DNA of 64,000 nt from Kribbella soli (GCF_004331345.1 NZ_SJJZ01000001.1:2046001-2110000); one strand, 5' to 3'; shown: positions 33,570-43,731, counted from the first letter of the stretch. Notes: generated from the letters alone by a model not told the origin. Translations and numbers: made by a program.

Positions 33570-34378
33570 CTGCAGTACTGGCGGAACACCTCGAGGTCGC
33601 TGTCCACGCAGGCGATCCGGTCGAAACCCCAGGTGTCCACTCCCGGTCGATCGACCTCGAACATCACCCGGGCGGACATGTCCCGCAGGCCGCGGGCGAG
33701 AAGCGCGAACTCGAGGTGGTCGACGTCCAGGTCGTCGGCGCCGTACTCGTCGAGGAACTCCGCCAGCCGATCACCGTCGGCGGCTACCCACACGTCGTAC
33801 TCACGGGGCCCGATCACGGCGTTCTCCCAGTCGAGGATCGCCGCCACCTCACCGTGGTTGTCGATCAAGACGTTCAACCCGTGGAGGTCTGTGTGGCACA
33901 GGACGTCGCGCACTGGTTTGAGCCGCGTTCGTACGTCGTCCAACCGCGCGATCGCCGCGGCGACCACGTCCGCCCGGTCCGCGATCCACGGGTGCTGCAG
34001 ATTCCGCCCAAGGCTAGAGATGTGCGGCTCGCTGACGTCTGCGCGCGGCAGCGTCACCCGCAGCGGCGCCTCATGAACCTGCCGCAACGCCCGGGCCACC
34101 ACACGCCAGTCGCTCCAGGCCGCCGTACGCCCTTCGATATAAGGGAAAACAGCGACGTTCTTCGCGGACAGCTCGCCCTGCAGCGTCCGCAACGGCTCCA
34201 CTACCGGCAGCCCGAGAGCTCCCAACTCGGCCAGCTGCGAGAGCCCTGACGGCTCCTCGCCTTCCTTCCACACCTTCACGAACCATCGGCCGTCCGCCAC
34301 CCAGCCGTCGGTGGCGAAGCCGCCGGGGTGCGGCTCCAGCGAGGAGACAGTCAGTCCGTAGTCGCGTTCGAGGTCCAC
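33566..34378 (-). CDS. Aminoglycoside phosphotransferase (APH) family kinase-like protein
   Basis: 270 residues, GTG start. VRDVLCHTDLHGLNVLIDNHGEVAAILDWENAVIGPREYDVW contains the Brenner motif HxDxxxxN and the metal-binding DWE. The N-lobe Lys is in GRWFVKVWKEG. Phosphorylates a small hydroxylated molecule (sugar, aminoglycoside, choline); target unknown. Follows the MFS gene by 12 bp, so likely one operon: a transporter plus a modifying kinase. Confidence 0.82.
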   Translation of the reverse strand: MDLERDYGLTVSSLEPHPGGFATDGWVADGRWFVKVWKEGEEPSGLSQLAELGALGLPVVEPLRTLQGELSAKNVAVFPYIEGRTAAWSDWRVVARALRQVHEAPLRVTLPRADVSEPHISSLGRNLQHPWIADRADVVAAAIARLDDVRTRLKPVRDVLCHTDLHGLNVLIDNHGEVAAILDWENAVIGPREYDVWVAADGDRLAEFLDEYGADDLDVDHLEFALLARGLRDMSARVMFEVDRPGVDTWGFDRIACVDSDLEVFRQYCS

Positions 34379-34390
34379 ACCCGCATCACA

Positions 34391-35614
34391 TCACCTGCGC
34401 TGGGCGGCGAGCATCCGGATTACGGCGGCGTTCACCAGGATCAGGATCAGCGCCGAGAAGAGCAGGAGCGCGACCTGGGCCGGGAGGAGCGCGATGCCCA
34501 GGCCGATTGCGAGGACCGGGATCGCGAGTCCGGCGTACGCGATCAGGAAGAGGGCGGCGAGGACTTCGCCGCGGGAGGATGGGTCGGCGAGCGATGCAGC
34601 AGTCGCGACTGCGCCGCGGAAGACGAGGCCTACCCCCGCGCCGGCGACGACACCGCCGATGACGAAGAGGTACAGGTTCGGGATGAGACCGCCGACCGCC
34701 ACGCCCACCAGGCCGACGGACATCGCGACCAGTCCGAGGCGGAGCTGAGCCGGGCGGCTGAGGCGGACGAAGACGGCCTGGCTCGCGGCGCCGGCGATGA
34801 AGACGGCGAACGTGACGACCCCGGCGAGCAGGCGGGACGTGTGGTGCAGGACGCCGGCCAGGAACGTCGGCGCCAGCGACGTGAAGAGACCGAAGATCGC
34901 GAACGCGGCGAAGGCACCGATCGCGGACGCGAAGAAGAGCGGACGCGCGGACGAGGGCAGCGCCACCCGCTGCGGCCGGTACGCCGGACGCTCCTCCAGC
35001 CGCTCCACGGTCTCCGGCACCAGCGCGATCCCCACCGCGCTGATCAGCAGCAGCACCAGGAAGATCTCGTACGGACGCTCCAGCGGCGACGACACGTACT
35101 GCGCCAGCAGTCCACCCACGAGCGGCCCGAACGCGAGCCCGCCGAGGTTCACCATGCTCGAGATCAGCGCCGACCGACTGGGGTCCTCACCGGGACGCGC
35201 GATCTGCCGTAGCTCGGACAGGTGCGCGGTCGCGGTCGCCGTCAGTACGCCGACGCCGACACCGCAGATGAACCGCGCCAGCAGCAGCCCGGGGACTTCC
35301 GGCCAGATCAGGAAGATCGCCGCCGACAACGCCTCTGCGAGTACTGCGAGCAACGCGACCCGCCGCCGCCCGAGCCAGTCGCTGACATGCCCCGCCAGGT
35401 ACAGCGACGCCATCACCCCGACCGCGTAGCTCGCGAAGATCACCGTGATCACGTATGTCGGGAAGCCGTCGCGCTGCTGGTAGATCGCATAGAGCGGAGT
35501 CGGGATCGTCGAGAAGGCCATCGTGGTGAGGAAGGCCGCCGCGATCACCCAGAACCCCGGAGCATGAGCGAACCGGATCCGTACGCCGGCCCGCGAAGAC
35601 GTCATGGTGGACAT
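34391..35614 (-). CDS. Major facilitator superfamily transporter
   Basis: 407 residues from ATG 35612-35614. Twelve hydrophobic segments. GHVSDWLGRRRVALLAVLAEALSA is the MFS motif A between helices 2 and 3, and the other half has a weaker repeat (VRLSRPAQLRLGLVAMSVG). Resembles drug-exporter or sugar-efflux members. Divergent from a LysR regulator with a palindrome between them; the kinase gene follows. Confidence 0.87.
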   Translation of the reverse strand: MSTMTSSRAGVRIRFAHAPGFWVIAAAFLTTMAFSTIPTPLYAIYQQRDGFPTYVITVIFASYAVGVMASLYLAGHVSDWLGRRRVALLAVLAEALSAAIFLIWPEVPGLLLARFICGVGVGVLTATATAHLSELRQIARPGEDPSRSALISSMVNLGGLAFGPLVGGLLAQYVSSPLERPYEIFLVLLLISAVGIALVPETVERLEERPAYRPQRVALPSSARPLFFASAIGAFAAFAIFGLFTSLAPTFLAGVLHHTSRLLAGVVTFAVFIAGAASQAVFVRLSRPAQLRLGLVAMSVGLVGVAVGGLIPNLYLFVIGGVVAGAGVGLVFRGAVATAASLADPSSRGEVLAALFLIAYAGLAIPVLAIGLGIALLPAQVALLLFSALILILVNAAVIRMLAAQRR

Positions 35615-35669
35615 GTTTCCAGCGTGCCGCGCGCCATCTATCGAGTCCAACGAAAGTTCTTGCACGCTC

Positions 35670-35688
35670 TTATCGCCAAATCCGATAA
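35670..35688. promoter_or_regulatory. LysR-type operator
   Basis: TTATCG-N7-CGATAA is a perfect inverted repeat centred 18 bp upstream of the LysR GTG start and 65 bp upstream of the MFS start. Half-sites and spacing match the T-N11-A rule for LysR regulators. Confidence 0.6.
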
Positions 35689-35696
35689 TTGATCCT

Positions 35697-36599
35697 GTGG
35701 ACAGTCGCCAGCTGGAGTACTTCGTCGCCGTCGCCGAGGAGCTGAGTTTCACCCGCGCGGCGCACCGGCTGTTCACGGTGCAGTCCACGGTCTCGGCCGC
35801 CGTACGCGCTCTCGAGACGGATCTGAAGACGACTCTCTTCGATCGCTCGACCCGGCGCGTCGTGCTGTCAGCGACCGGGCAGGCGTTGCTGCCTGAGGCG
35901 AAGGCTGCGCTGGAGGCGTTGGACCGCGCGCGGGCCGCGGTCGAGGAGGCGTCGTCGGGGTTGCGCGGCAGCATCCGGATCGGGACGCTGGCCCGGCTCA
36001 GCCTGGTGAACATGGCCGAGCTGCTCGGCGCGTTCCATCGCAAGTACCCGCTGGTCGAGGTGCAGGTCGCGACGTCGCCGACCGGATCGACCGGCCTCGC
36101 GGACGACGTACGGCACGGTCGTCTGGACGTTGCGCTGCTCGGGCTGCCGCGTCCGGAGTTGTCCGGTCTCGAGGTCCGCGACATCGCCACGGTTCCGTTC
36201 GTGGCGCTCGTCCCGTCGTCGCATCCGCTCGCCGAGCGCGCCGGTATCGGACTCGACGAGCTCGCCACTGAGCGGTTCGTGGACATGCCAGCGGGTTTCG
36301 GGAACCGGAAGATGGTCGACCGGGCGTTCGACACGATCGGGATGCCCCGGCGGATCCAGGTCGAGGTGCCGGAACTGACCACGATCCCGGACTACGTTCG
36401 GGCCGGTCTCGGTGTCGGCGTCGTACCGGATCTCGAACTGGCCGAGGAGCCCGGCGTCGCCAAGCTGTCGATCACCGGCGCGGAGCTGACCTGGACGTTG
36501 TCCGTCGTGACGATCGCCGGACGGCGACCGAGCAGAGCGGTGACCGCCCTGCTCGATCTGATCGGCGACTCGACCCGCCCGGAAGGTCCGTACTTCTAA
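35697..36599 (+). CDS. LysR family transcriptional regulator
   Basis: 300 residues from GTG 35697 (VDSRQLEYFVAVAEELSFTRAAHRLFTVQSTVSAAVRALE, the canonical LysR helix-turn-helix). The frame continues upstream, but that part overlaps the operator. The effector domain contains LRGSIRIGTLARLSLVNMAELL, the substrate-binding-protein-like fold. Likely controls the divergent MFS exporter and kinase. Confidence 0.88.
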   Translation: MDSRQLEYFVAVAEELSFTRAAHRLFTVQSTVSAAVRALETDLKTTLFDRSTRRVVLSATGQALLPEAKAALEALDRARAAVEEASSGLRGSIRIGTLARLSLVNMAELLGAFHRKYPLVEVQVATSPTGSTGLADDVRHGRLDVALLGLPRPELSGLEVRDIATVPFVALVPSSHPLAERAGIGLDELATERFVDMPAGFGNRKMVDRAFDTIGMPRRIQVEVPELTTIPDYVRAGLGVGVVPDLELAEEPGVAKLSITGAELTWTLSVVTIAGRRPSRAVTALLDLIGDSTRPEGPYF

Positions 36600-37426
36600 G
36601 CAGCCCAGATCTTCCAGTCGGGAAGTTCGTTGAAGCGGCGGAGCGCGGCGACCCCGCTGAGCCAGCCGAGCCAGGCGCCGTACGGCGGGTTGGACTCGTC
36701 GAACCCGCTCATCACGAAGGTCAGCCGGGTCTTCCCGTCGGACTCGGCGAGCTCCCAGGTGCTGATGCCGGCCGGACCCCAGTCCATCGACATCTTCTGA
36801 CCCTCGACCAGGTCGACGATCTCCACGCCCGGGCCGGCGTCGAACCCGCCCATCGCGAACCGGCCGCCCTTCCGGAGGTCGATCTCGACCGGGTACCCGA
36901 ACCACGCCGACGCCTTCTCGGCCTCGGTCAGCGACGAGTACACCTGCGCGACCGGCGCGTCGATCAGCGCCTCGCCCGCGAACACCGGCGAGGTGAAGTC
37001 CGGCCTGGTGGTGAGCTCGCGACCGTCGAGATGGTCGACGAGGTTCGCGAGCGCCAGCGACCAGAAGGTCTGCAGTACGCCGCGGATGTTCGCGCCGCTG
37101 ATCGCGTCCGCGAAGTCGAAGCCGGTCTGCGACAGCTTGACCAGCGTCGCGTCGTCGCCGTCGGGTGTCAGCGTGATCTCGGTGGTCGTCTCCTCGCCGC
37201 CGAGCGTCCACGCCAGCGTCAGCGTACTTCCGTCGTACCCGAGGACTCGCTGGTGGGGCGCGTCGCCCTCGGGGATGTAGCGGCCCCAGAACTCGAACGT
37301 GCCGGGCAGGTCGACGGTCGAGTGCTCACCGAGCCAGAGGTTCAGGGCCTTCGGATCGGTCAGCGCCTGCCGGACGTCGTCGATGCCGACCTGGGCGCGC
37401 ACTTGCAGGACAAGTGGTTCAGTCAT
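36596..37426 (-). CDS. SRPBCC (AHSA1-like) protein with two START-like domains
   Basis: 276 residues. The first domain (about 1-145) has TDPKALNLWLGEHSTVDLPGTFEFWGRYIPEG; the second (150-276) has IDAPVAQVYSSLTEAEKASAWFGYPVEIDLRKGGRFAMGG, with the Pro-x-x-V helix and sugar-tong-like strands of helix-grip proteins. Overlaps the upstream ArsR-like regulator by 8 bp. ArsR/SRPBCC pairs are common in actinobacteria; ligand unknown. Confidence 0.8.
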   Translation of the reverse strand: MTEPLVLQVRAQVGIDDVRQALTDPKALNLWLGEHSTVDLPGTFEFWGRYIPEGDAPHQRVLGYDGSTLTLAWTLGGEETTTEITLTPDGDDATLVKLSQTGFDFADAISGANIRGVLQTFWSLALANLVDHLDGRELTTRPDFTSPVFAGEALIDAPVAQVYSSLTEAEKASAWFGYPVEIDLRKGGRFAMGGFDAGPGVEIVDLVEGQKMSMDWGPAGISTWELAESDGKTRLTFVMSGFDESNPPYGAWLGWLSGVAALRRFNELPDWKIWAA

Positions 37427-37982
37427 TGGTTCGGTCTCCCTTGGGGTAGCAGGCCACCGCGAGCTTGAAGGCGTCGCCCTCGCTGCCGCCGTAGCGCTCG
37501 AAGAGGTCCTGCAGCGTGCCGCGCAGGTCCTCGAAGAACTCCCGCCGTCGGTCCGGTGGAACCCGGATCTCACCGGACACCCCGATGGACGGCAGCTCCG
37601 GAGCCGACCGATCCAGCGCGGCGATGTCGGTCTGGACCTCTTCCATCAGGTCCAGCACGTAGCCGAGGCTCAGCTCGTCGCGGGTCCGGCGGAGTCCGCC
37701 GATCCGGCCGACGAGCGTCGGGGACAGCCAGTACGAACGGGCCGTCGCCTGGTAGATACCCTCGCGGATCCCGCGCACCTTGCGCTCGTCCACCTGGGTC
37801 ACCAGTCCCGCCTCGACGAGGCGCTTCACGTGGTAGTAGACGCGCTGCGGAGTCTGGCCGAGCTGCTCGGCCACGTCGCCACAGGTGGCCGGCTCCGCCA
37901 GCCGCCGCAGCACCTCGATCCGCTGCGGCTTGAACAGGGCCTCGGCCTGCTCGAGCTGCTCCAGATGCATCACGTCTCTCAT
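37419..37982 (-). CDS. ArsR-like winged-helix regulator
   Basis: About 187 residues from ATG 37982 (MRDVMHLEQ); ATG 37970 is also possible. LFKPQRIEVLRRLAEPATCGDVAEQLGQTPQRVYYHVKRLVEAGLVTQVDERKVRG is an ArsR/PadR-type wHTH. The helical tail has no metal-binding Cys cluster. Upstream lies an AT-rich run with a palindrome. Operon with the SRPBCC gene, which it likely regulates. Confidence 0.8.
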   Translation of the reverse strand: MRDVMHLEQLEQAEALFKPQRIEVLRRLAEPATCGDVAEQLGQTPQRVYYHVKRLVEAGLVTQVDERKVRGIREGIYQATARSYWLSPTLVGRIGGLRRTRDELSLGYVLDLMEEVQTDIAALDRSAPELPSIGVSGEIRVPPDRRREFFEDLRGTLQDLFERYGGSEGDAFKLAVACYPKGDRTND

Positions 37983-37985
37983 CAC

Positions 37986-37999
37986 ACAAAAAAGTTTGT
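37986..37999. promoter_or_regulatory. Palindrome in the ArsR-like promoter
   Basis: ACAAA-N4-TTTGT (37986-37999) directly in front of the ArsR-like start codon, in an unusually AT-rich block (37984-38020) for this genome. Fits autoregulation by a small winged-helix dimer. Confidence 0.4.
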
Positions 38000-38105
38000 A
38001 CGTAAAAAAGAATCTTGTCAATCAGTGGGATTTAGATCACCGGGGAATGTAAGTCGGCGGTTCGCGGTTCCAGCAGATGTTGGTGTCAAGGAAAGGAAGC
38101 GCGAC

Positions 38106-39176
<1,071 letters not shown>

Positions 39177-39185
39177 TTTGGCCCT

Positions 39186-39620
39186 GTGGGCCTTTGGATC
39201 AAGGACGCACCAGGAGTGATGGAGCTGCCGTCGGGTCGGCTCGTGCGCGGACGCGGTCTGCGGCACGGCTCGGCGGCAGAGCCGTTTCCGACGTACGGCG
39301 TGTATCTGCTCGGCAAGGAACCGCCGGACGTGCCGTGGGAGACGCACTGGATCAAGTGGCCGGACTTCCGGCTGCCGGTGGATCGCGCGCAGGCGTTGAC
39401 GACCTTTCGCGCAGCGTTGGAGCAGACCGGGATCGGGCGGGTCGAGTTCGCCTGCGACGGCGGCCGGGGGCGGACCGGGACAGCGCTCGCGTGTCTCGCC
39501 GTACTGGACGGGCTGCCCGCGGATCAGGCGGTCGACTATGTACGACGGCATTACGACAAGCGGGCGGTGGAGACGCCGTGGCAGAAGCGGTACGTGCTAA
39601 ATCTGTTGACCCGGAGTTGA
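39186..39620 (+). CDS. Protein phosphatase of the dual-specificity/tyrosine type
   Basis: 144 residues, GTG start 9 bp after the ABC ATPase stop. RVEFACDGGRGRTGTALACLAVLDGL carries the P-loop C-x5-R(S/T) (CDGGRGRT) with the catalytic Cys. The general acid would come from WPDFRLPVD. A small cytosolic enzyme acting on phosphotyrosine or another phosphoester. Proximity to the sugar ATPase suggests, without proof, shared transcription. Confidence 0.75.
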   Translation: MGLWIKDAPGVMELPSGRLVRGRGLRHGSAAEPFPTYGVYLLGKEPPDVPWETHWIKWPDFRLPVDRAQALTTFRAALEQTGIGRVEFACDGGRGRTGTALACLAVLDGLPADQAVDYVRRHYDKRAVETPWQKRYVLNLLTRS

Positions 39621-39629
39621 GGGATCGCG

Positions 39630-40037
39630 TTGGGTCGAGGCGTGACGATCGAGCGGAGCAACCCCGACGGGCTGCATGCGACACCTGGGTATCACCACGT
39701 GACGCGGGTACAGGCGGACACCCTGATCTACCTTGCCGGGCAGTGCCCGTTGCAGGCGTCCGGTGAGTTGGCCGCGGGCGGTCTCCAAGGGCAGACCGCG
39801 CAGGTCATCGCGAACATTCTCACCGCGCTGAAGTCGGCGGGCGCCACGCCGGACAACGTCGTACGCACGGTGATCTACGTGGCCAGCTCGGATCGCGACG
39901 AGTTGGGCGCGGTGTGGACGCAGCTCAACGAGTCGCCGCTGGCGCCGGCCTTCACGACCGCGAGCACGCTGCTCGGCGTCGCCCAACTCGGCTTCACCGG
40001 CCAACTCGTCGAAATCGACGTGACGGCAGCCCTGTGA
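39630..40037 (+). CDS. RidA family (YjgF) protein
   Basis: About 135 residues (TTG 39630, or GTG 39642 with GAGG upstream). LIYLAGQCPLQASGELAAGGLQGQTAQVIANILTALKSAGATPDNVVRTVIYVASSDRDEL is the RidA core. The active-site Arg-x-x-V in VVRTVIYV is present. RidA enzymes hydrolyse reactive enamines, mostly from serine or threonine dehydratases. The next gene overlaps its stop (GTGA). Confidence 0.82.
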   Translation: MGRGVTIERSNPDGLHATPGYHHVTRVQADTLIYLAGQCPLQASGELAAGGLQGQTAQVIANILTALKSAGATPDNVVRTVIYVASSDRDELGAVWTQLNESPLAPAFTTASTLLGVAQLGFTGQLVEIDVTAAL

Positions 40038-40576
40038 TCGTTCCCGCCGAGGTCGTGGACTACGACCCGCGGTGGCCGCTCTGGTTCGCGGAGATCCGCG
40101 AGCGACTGACGCCGTACCTCACCGAGGTCCCGCACCTGTGCGAGCACGTCGGCAGCACCGCCGTACCCGGTCTGGCGGCGAAGCCGATCATTGACGTCGA
40201 CGTCGTGGTTCCGTCACTCGAGCTGGTGCCGCTGGTGATCGGACGGCTCACGGAAGCCGGTTATCGCCACGAGGGCGACCAAGGGATCCCCGGCCGGGAG
40301 GCGTTCGGGCTGCCGCCGGACGCGGTCCACTACCACCATCTGTACGTCGTTGTTGAAGGCAACAAAGCTCACCGGGACCATGTGGTGCTGCGCGATCATC
40401 TGCGCGCGGACGCGGCCGATCGCGAGCGGTACGCGGCCCGCAAACACGAGCTGGCGCACCTGCTCACCACCGACCGCCCCGCCTACGTCTCAGGAAAAGG
40501 CGCTCTGGTCGAGGAGCTGATTGCTAAAGCTGGTGGTTCGCGTGCAGCCGACGGGTCGGGTCGTAGCGGCGCCTGA
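40034..40576 (+). CDS. GrpB family nucleotidyltransferase-fold protein
   Basis: 180 residues. VVDYDPRWPLWFAEIRERL and CEHVGSTAVPGLAAKPIIDVDVVV are the GrpB/UPF0157 signature, including a Gly-Ser and Asp pattern like a nucleotidyltransferase active site. HHLYVVVEGNKAHRDHVVLRDHLRAD follows. Function unestablished; sometimes fused to dephospho-CoA kinase. Starts by GTG overlapping RidA. Ends inside the convergent oxidoreductase gene (53-bp overlap). Confidence 0.82.
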   Translation: MIVPAEVVDYDPRWPLWFAEIRERLTPYLTEVPHLCEHVGSTAVPGLAAKPIIDVDVVVPSLELVPLVIGRLTEAGYRHEGDQGIPGREAFGLPPDAVHYHHLYVVVEGNKAHRDHVVLRDHLRADAADRERYAARKHELAHLLTTDRPAYVSGKGALVEELIAKAGGSRAADGSGRSGA

Positions 40577-41789
40577 GCGCCACGAGCCGCTCGTAGTCGT
40601 CGTACGCCTCGGCCACCTCTTCGTCAGTGAGCTTCGCGAAGGTGAAGTTGAGGGCGCGGCCAACGGTTAATGGGGCCCAAGGTTCGAGCACCTCCCGTCC
40701 GGCGTCATCCTTGCCCGGTGTGAGGACGGTCAGCGAGTACGCCGCCTCGCGGTGACCGACCGCGTTCGGGATCTCCGGCTGCCGGGCGAGCGCGCCGCCG
40801 AGGTGCCGGATGCCGATCACGTGCATCCTCGACGCCCCCGGACCGGCGAGCTCGGGCAGCGTCTCGAGCGCATCGAGGTCCTTCAGCAGCACGTTGCGCG
40901 AGCTGTAACTGTCGGGGTGCTCCGGCTCCGCGAAGATCTGCCCCGAGTCGACGTACGGCAGCTCCCCCACCGTGTCGAGGACCGGCCTACCGATCGCCTG
41001 GAGCGGTTCGACCAGCTCCTCGCCGCGGTCGCCGAGGACCGCGAGCTGCACCTGCCCGATGTACTTGCCCCGCAGCGGCGCCGGCACCTGTGGGATGTTC
41101 GGGATCGGCAGGATCGCGATCGCCGACGTCACCTCCTCCGGCACGGACCTGGTCCATTCCCGCCAGACCTCCGGCACCGTCGGGTGCTCGGCGAGATCGA
41201 AGTACAGGCTGCCGCCGAACAGCGTCGGTACGTCGAAGAGGTCGACCTCGATTGACGTCACGACACCGAAGTTCCCACCACCGCCACGCAGCGCCCAGAA
41301 CAGATCCGGGTCCTCCTCGGCGTTGCGCCGTACGCCGTCCGCGGTCACCACCTCGATCCGGCGGACGTGATCCGCGGCGTACCCGAACCGCCGGGCCATC
41401 AGCCCGAGCCCACCGCCGAGCGTGTACGAGATCGCGCCGACGCCGGGCGCGCTGCCGGAGAGCGGCGCGAGACCGTACGGCGCGGTCGCGTCGAGCACGT
41501 GCCGCCAGGTCGCGCCCGCCTCGATCCACGCCGTCTTGCGCTCCGCGTCGACCGTCACGCCGTTGAACCCACCGGTCGCGATCAGCACGCCACCGTCGAG
41601 CCCCTGCGTCAGGCCGTGCCCGGACGCCTGGACCGCGATCCGCAGGTCGTGGTCGATCGCATATCGGACCGCCTCCTCGACCTCGGCCATGCTCGTCACC
41701 GGAAAGATCGCCGCCGGCCGATGCGAGTCCCGCCGCTGGAACCCGAGCCGCGCCTCGTCGTACCCCGTACTAGTCGTCGTCAACATCAT
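40524..41789 (-). CDS. FAD-binding oxidoreductase, BBE-like
   Basis: 421 residues. The N-terminal FAD-binding (VAO/PCMH) domain has RIAVQASGHGLTQGLDGGVLIATGGFNGV, with the His that binds FAD covalently. ISYTLGGGLGLMARRFGYAADHVRRIEVVTADG replaces the Cys seen in bicovalent family members, so flavin is probably singly attached. The C-terminal BBE motif is RYDPTRRLHANHQL. Oxidises sugars or aromatic/alkaloid-like alcohols. Divergent from the WYL regulator, with a palindromic operator between. Confidence 0.84.
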   Translation of the reverse strand: MMLTTTSTGYDEARLGFQRRDSHRPAAIFPVTSMAEVEEAVRYAIDHDLRIAVQASGHGLTQGLDGGVLIATGGFNGVTVDAERKTAWIEAGATWRHVLDATAPYGLAPLSGSAPGVGAISYTLGGGLGLMARRFGYAADHVRRIEVVTADGVRRNAEEDPDLFWALRGGGGNFGVVTSIEVDLFDVPTLFGGSLYFDLAEHPTVPEVWREWTRSVPEEVTSAIAILPIPNIPQVPAPLRGKYIGQVQLAVLGDRGEELVEPLQAIGRPVLDTVGELPYVDSGQIFAEPEHPDSYSSRNVLLKDLDALETLPELAGPGASRMHVIGIRHLGGALARQPEIPNAVGHREAAYSLTVLTPGKDDAGREVLEPWAPLTVGRALNFTFAKLTDEEVAEAYDDYERLVALRRRYDPTRRLHANHQL

Positions 41790-41808
41790 GCAGATCACGC
41801 TAGACACC

Positions 41809-41833
41809 CTTGCGGACACATCTTGTCCTCAAG
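41809..41833. promoter_or_regulatory. Operator between FAD-oxidase and WYL regulator
   Basis: A 25-bp interrupted palindrome, CTTG-N-GGACA-N5-TGTCC-N-CAAG, with perfect arms except the two N positions, in the 57-bp gap between the divergent starts. Likely binds the WYL regulator. Confidence 0.6.
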
Positions 41834-41846
41834 GCATGATTTGTGG

Positions 41847-42824
41847 ATGAGCGCTCGTAAAGAGATGCCCGGTCGGATGCTGCGGCTGCTCTCGCTGCTG
41901 CAGAGCCGCCGCGAGTGGTCCGGGCACGAGCTCGCCGACCGGCTCGGCGTCACGGAGCGCACGGTACGGCGGGACGTCGAACGGCTCCGGTCCCTCGACT
42001 ACCCGGTGACCGGTACGACCGGTACTGCGGGCGGGTACCGACTCGGCTCCGGGACGCATCTGCCGCCGCTGCAGTTGGACGACGACGAGGCGATCGCCGT
42101 CGCGCTCGGACTGGTCGGCGCGGCCGGTGGCGGTGTGAGCGGGATGGCGGAGAGCTCGATGAGTGCGCTGGCCAAGCTGGAGCAGGTGCTGCCCGCGCGC
42201 CTCCGGCCCCAGCTCGCGGCGGTGGGTTCGGCAGCGGAGGCGATCCCGCGACCCGGCGTACCGCAGGTCGATCCGGACGTTCTCGCCGTACTAGCGCGGT
42301 GCTGCCGGAACCACGAGATCGTTGCCTTCGACTACCACGGCCGGCAGCGCGGTACGACGCGACGCCGGGTGGAGCCGCATCAGCTTCTGACGTTGTCGTG
42401 GCGGTGGTACCTGCTCGCGTTCGACCCCGAGCGCGACGACTGGCGGATCTTCCGCGTCGACCGGATCGCTGCCGTGACTCCTGTGTTGCACCGCTTCACG
42501 CCACGGGTGCTGGACGGGCCCTCGTACCTGCTCGAGTCGTTCGTGTCGGCGCAGTACGAGCACACGATCCAGCTGACGGTCGACGTACCCGCCTCCGAGG
42601 TGACCGCGACCTTCGAAGGTGTCGTCCGCGGCATCGTCGAACCGCTCAGCCCTTCGTCTTGCAAGGTCCGCTTCAGCGCGGACACCCCCGCCCTGCTGCT
42701 GACGCAGGTAGCCGCGATCGCGCACCTAGGCACCTTCACCGTCGACCAGGCGACACCGGAGACCGCCGCACTCATCACCGAGGCCGGCGAACGCCTCACG
42801 AACGCGTTCGCCGGGTTGCGCTAG
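41847..42824 (+). CDS. HTH-WYL transcriptional regulator
   Basis: 325 residues from ATG 41847. MLRLLSLLQSRREWSGHELADRLGVTERTVRRDVERLRSLDYPV is the winged helix; the WYL part has VEPHQLLTLSWRWYLLAFDPERDDWRIFRVDRI. Close in layout to the regulator at 24666-25631, so likely a paralogue. Presumably controls the divergent FAD oxidase; the convergent membrane gene overlaps its end by 4 bp. Confidence 0.86.
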   Translation: MSARKEMPGRMLRLLSLLQSRREWSGHELADRLGVTERTVRRDVERLRSLDYPVTGTTGTAGGYRLGSGTHLPPLQLDDDEAIAVALGLVGAAGGGVSGMAESSMSALAKLEQVLPARLRPQLAAVGSAAEAIPRPGVPQVDPDVLAVLARCCRNHEIVAFDYHGRQRGTTRRRVEPHQLLTLSWRWYLLAFDPERDDWRIFRVDRIAAVTPVLHRFTPRVLDGPSYLLESFVSAQYEHTIQLTVDVPASEVTATFEGVVRGIVEPLSPSSCKVRFSADTPALLLTQVAAIAHLGTFTVDQATPETAALITEAGERLTNAFAGLR

Positions 42825-43222
42825 GCAACAATCAGGCCGATACCGAGGGTCAGGACGCCGACCGCCAGCGACAGCGCGCCGAGCCAGAGGATCCACAGGA
42901 ACTGGTTCGGTGCGGTGCGGTCCTTGCCGGCGGAGGACGCGAAGAAGCCGCCGGACATCAGGACCGCGGCGACCGGGATCCCGAGCCGGCCGACCCACAA
43001 CCAGAAACCGCTCAGACCGGTCTGGTCGACGTACAGCAGTCCGACCAGGCTGAAGATCACGAGTACGCCGGCGTGGGCGTGGCCGGCCCGGGCGAACGAC
43101 TTCTGGAATCCGGTCATCGGGACGTGACCGCGGACGATCTTGGTCATGAAGTAGCCGCCGAACTCGATCGTCACGACGGTGAGCAGAATGACGCCGGCGA
43201 TGAGGCGGGATGCGTCGGTCAT
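42821..43222 (-). CDS. Four-helix integral membrane protein
   Basis: 133 residues with four hydrophobic segments (about 6-26, 50-66, 72-93 and 108-131). HAHAGVLVIFSLVGLLYVDQ has two His in the second helix and could bind a cofactor. Follows the DoxX-like gene with a 4-bp overlap (ATGA), so both are probably co-translated and act together. Family not recognised. Confidence 0.72.
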   Translation of the reverse strand: MTDASRLIAGVILLTVVTIEFGGYFMTKIVRGHVPMTGFQKSFARAGHAHAGVLVIFSLVGLLYVDQTGLSGFWLWVGRLGIPVAAVLMSGGFFASSAGKDRTAPNQFLWILWLGALSLAVGVLTLGIGLIVA

Positions 43223-43716
43223 GCGTAGACCTCTTCTTTGACAGGCGCGGCTGCGCGGGAGGTGCGCGCTACCCAGAGGGCAACGGCGAGGTACAGGATC
43301 TGTTCGGGGATGCGCTGCCAGAGCGGGGTCGCCTCGCCGCCCGCGAACGGCACGTGCGCGACCGCGGCGTGGATGTTGGCCGGCAGCAGTCCGACAAAGA
43401 GTGCAGTCAGCGCGTACCCGGCCGGCTTACGGGTCTGGGTGATCACCAGGCCGGCGGCGCCGAGCAGTTCGAGTACGCCGGTGAGGTAGACGAGCGCGTC
43501 GGCGTACGGCAGGAACGGCGGGACCATCCGCACCATGTCGGCGTGGTTGGGCATCACCGTCACGCTCGCCGGGACGAAGTGCGCGCTCGCGGTCAGCACC
43601 AGCATCACCGCCATCGCGTGCGCCGCCGCGACCGGCCAGGTCGTGAACCGGCGGACGCCGAGCGCGCCCAGGGCCCGGAAGCCGACGGTCCCCAGGATCA
43701 GTACGAGCGGGATCAT
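43219..43716 (-). CDS. DoxX family membrane protein
   Basis: 165 residues from ATG 43714-43716, preceded by AGGAGG. Four hydrophobic segments. The pattern LVYLTGVLELLGAAGLV and KPAGYALTALFVGLLPANIH is typical DoxX/DoxD-like. Proteins of this type are linked to quinone or thiol redox in the membrane, mostly uncharacterised. Divergent from a MerR regulator across two operator copies. Confidence 0.8.
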   Translation of the reverse strand: MIPLVLILGTVGFRALGALGVRRFTTWPVAAAHAMAVMLVLTASAHFVPASVTVMPNHADMVRMVPPFLPYADALVYLTGVLELLGAAGLVITQTRKPAGYALTALFVGLLPANIHAAVAHVPFAGGEATPLWQRIPEQILYLAVALWVARTSRAAAPVKEEVYA

Positions 43717-43731
43717 CCGACTCGCCTCCTT

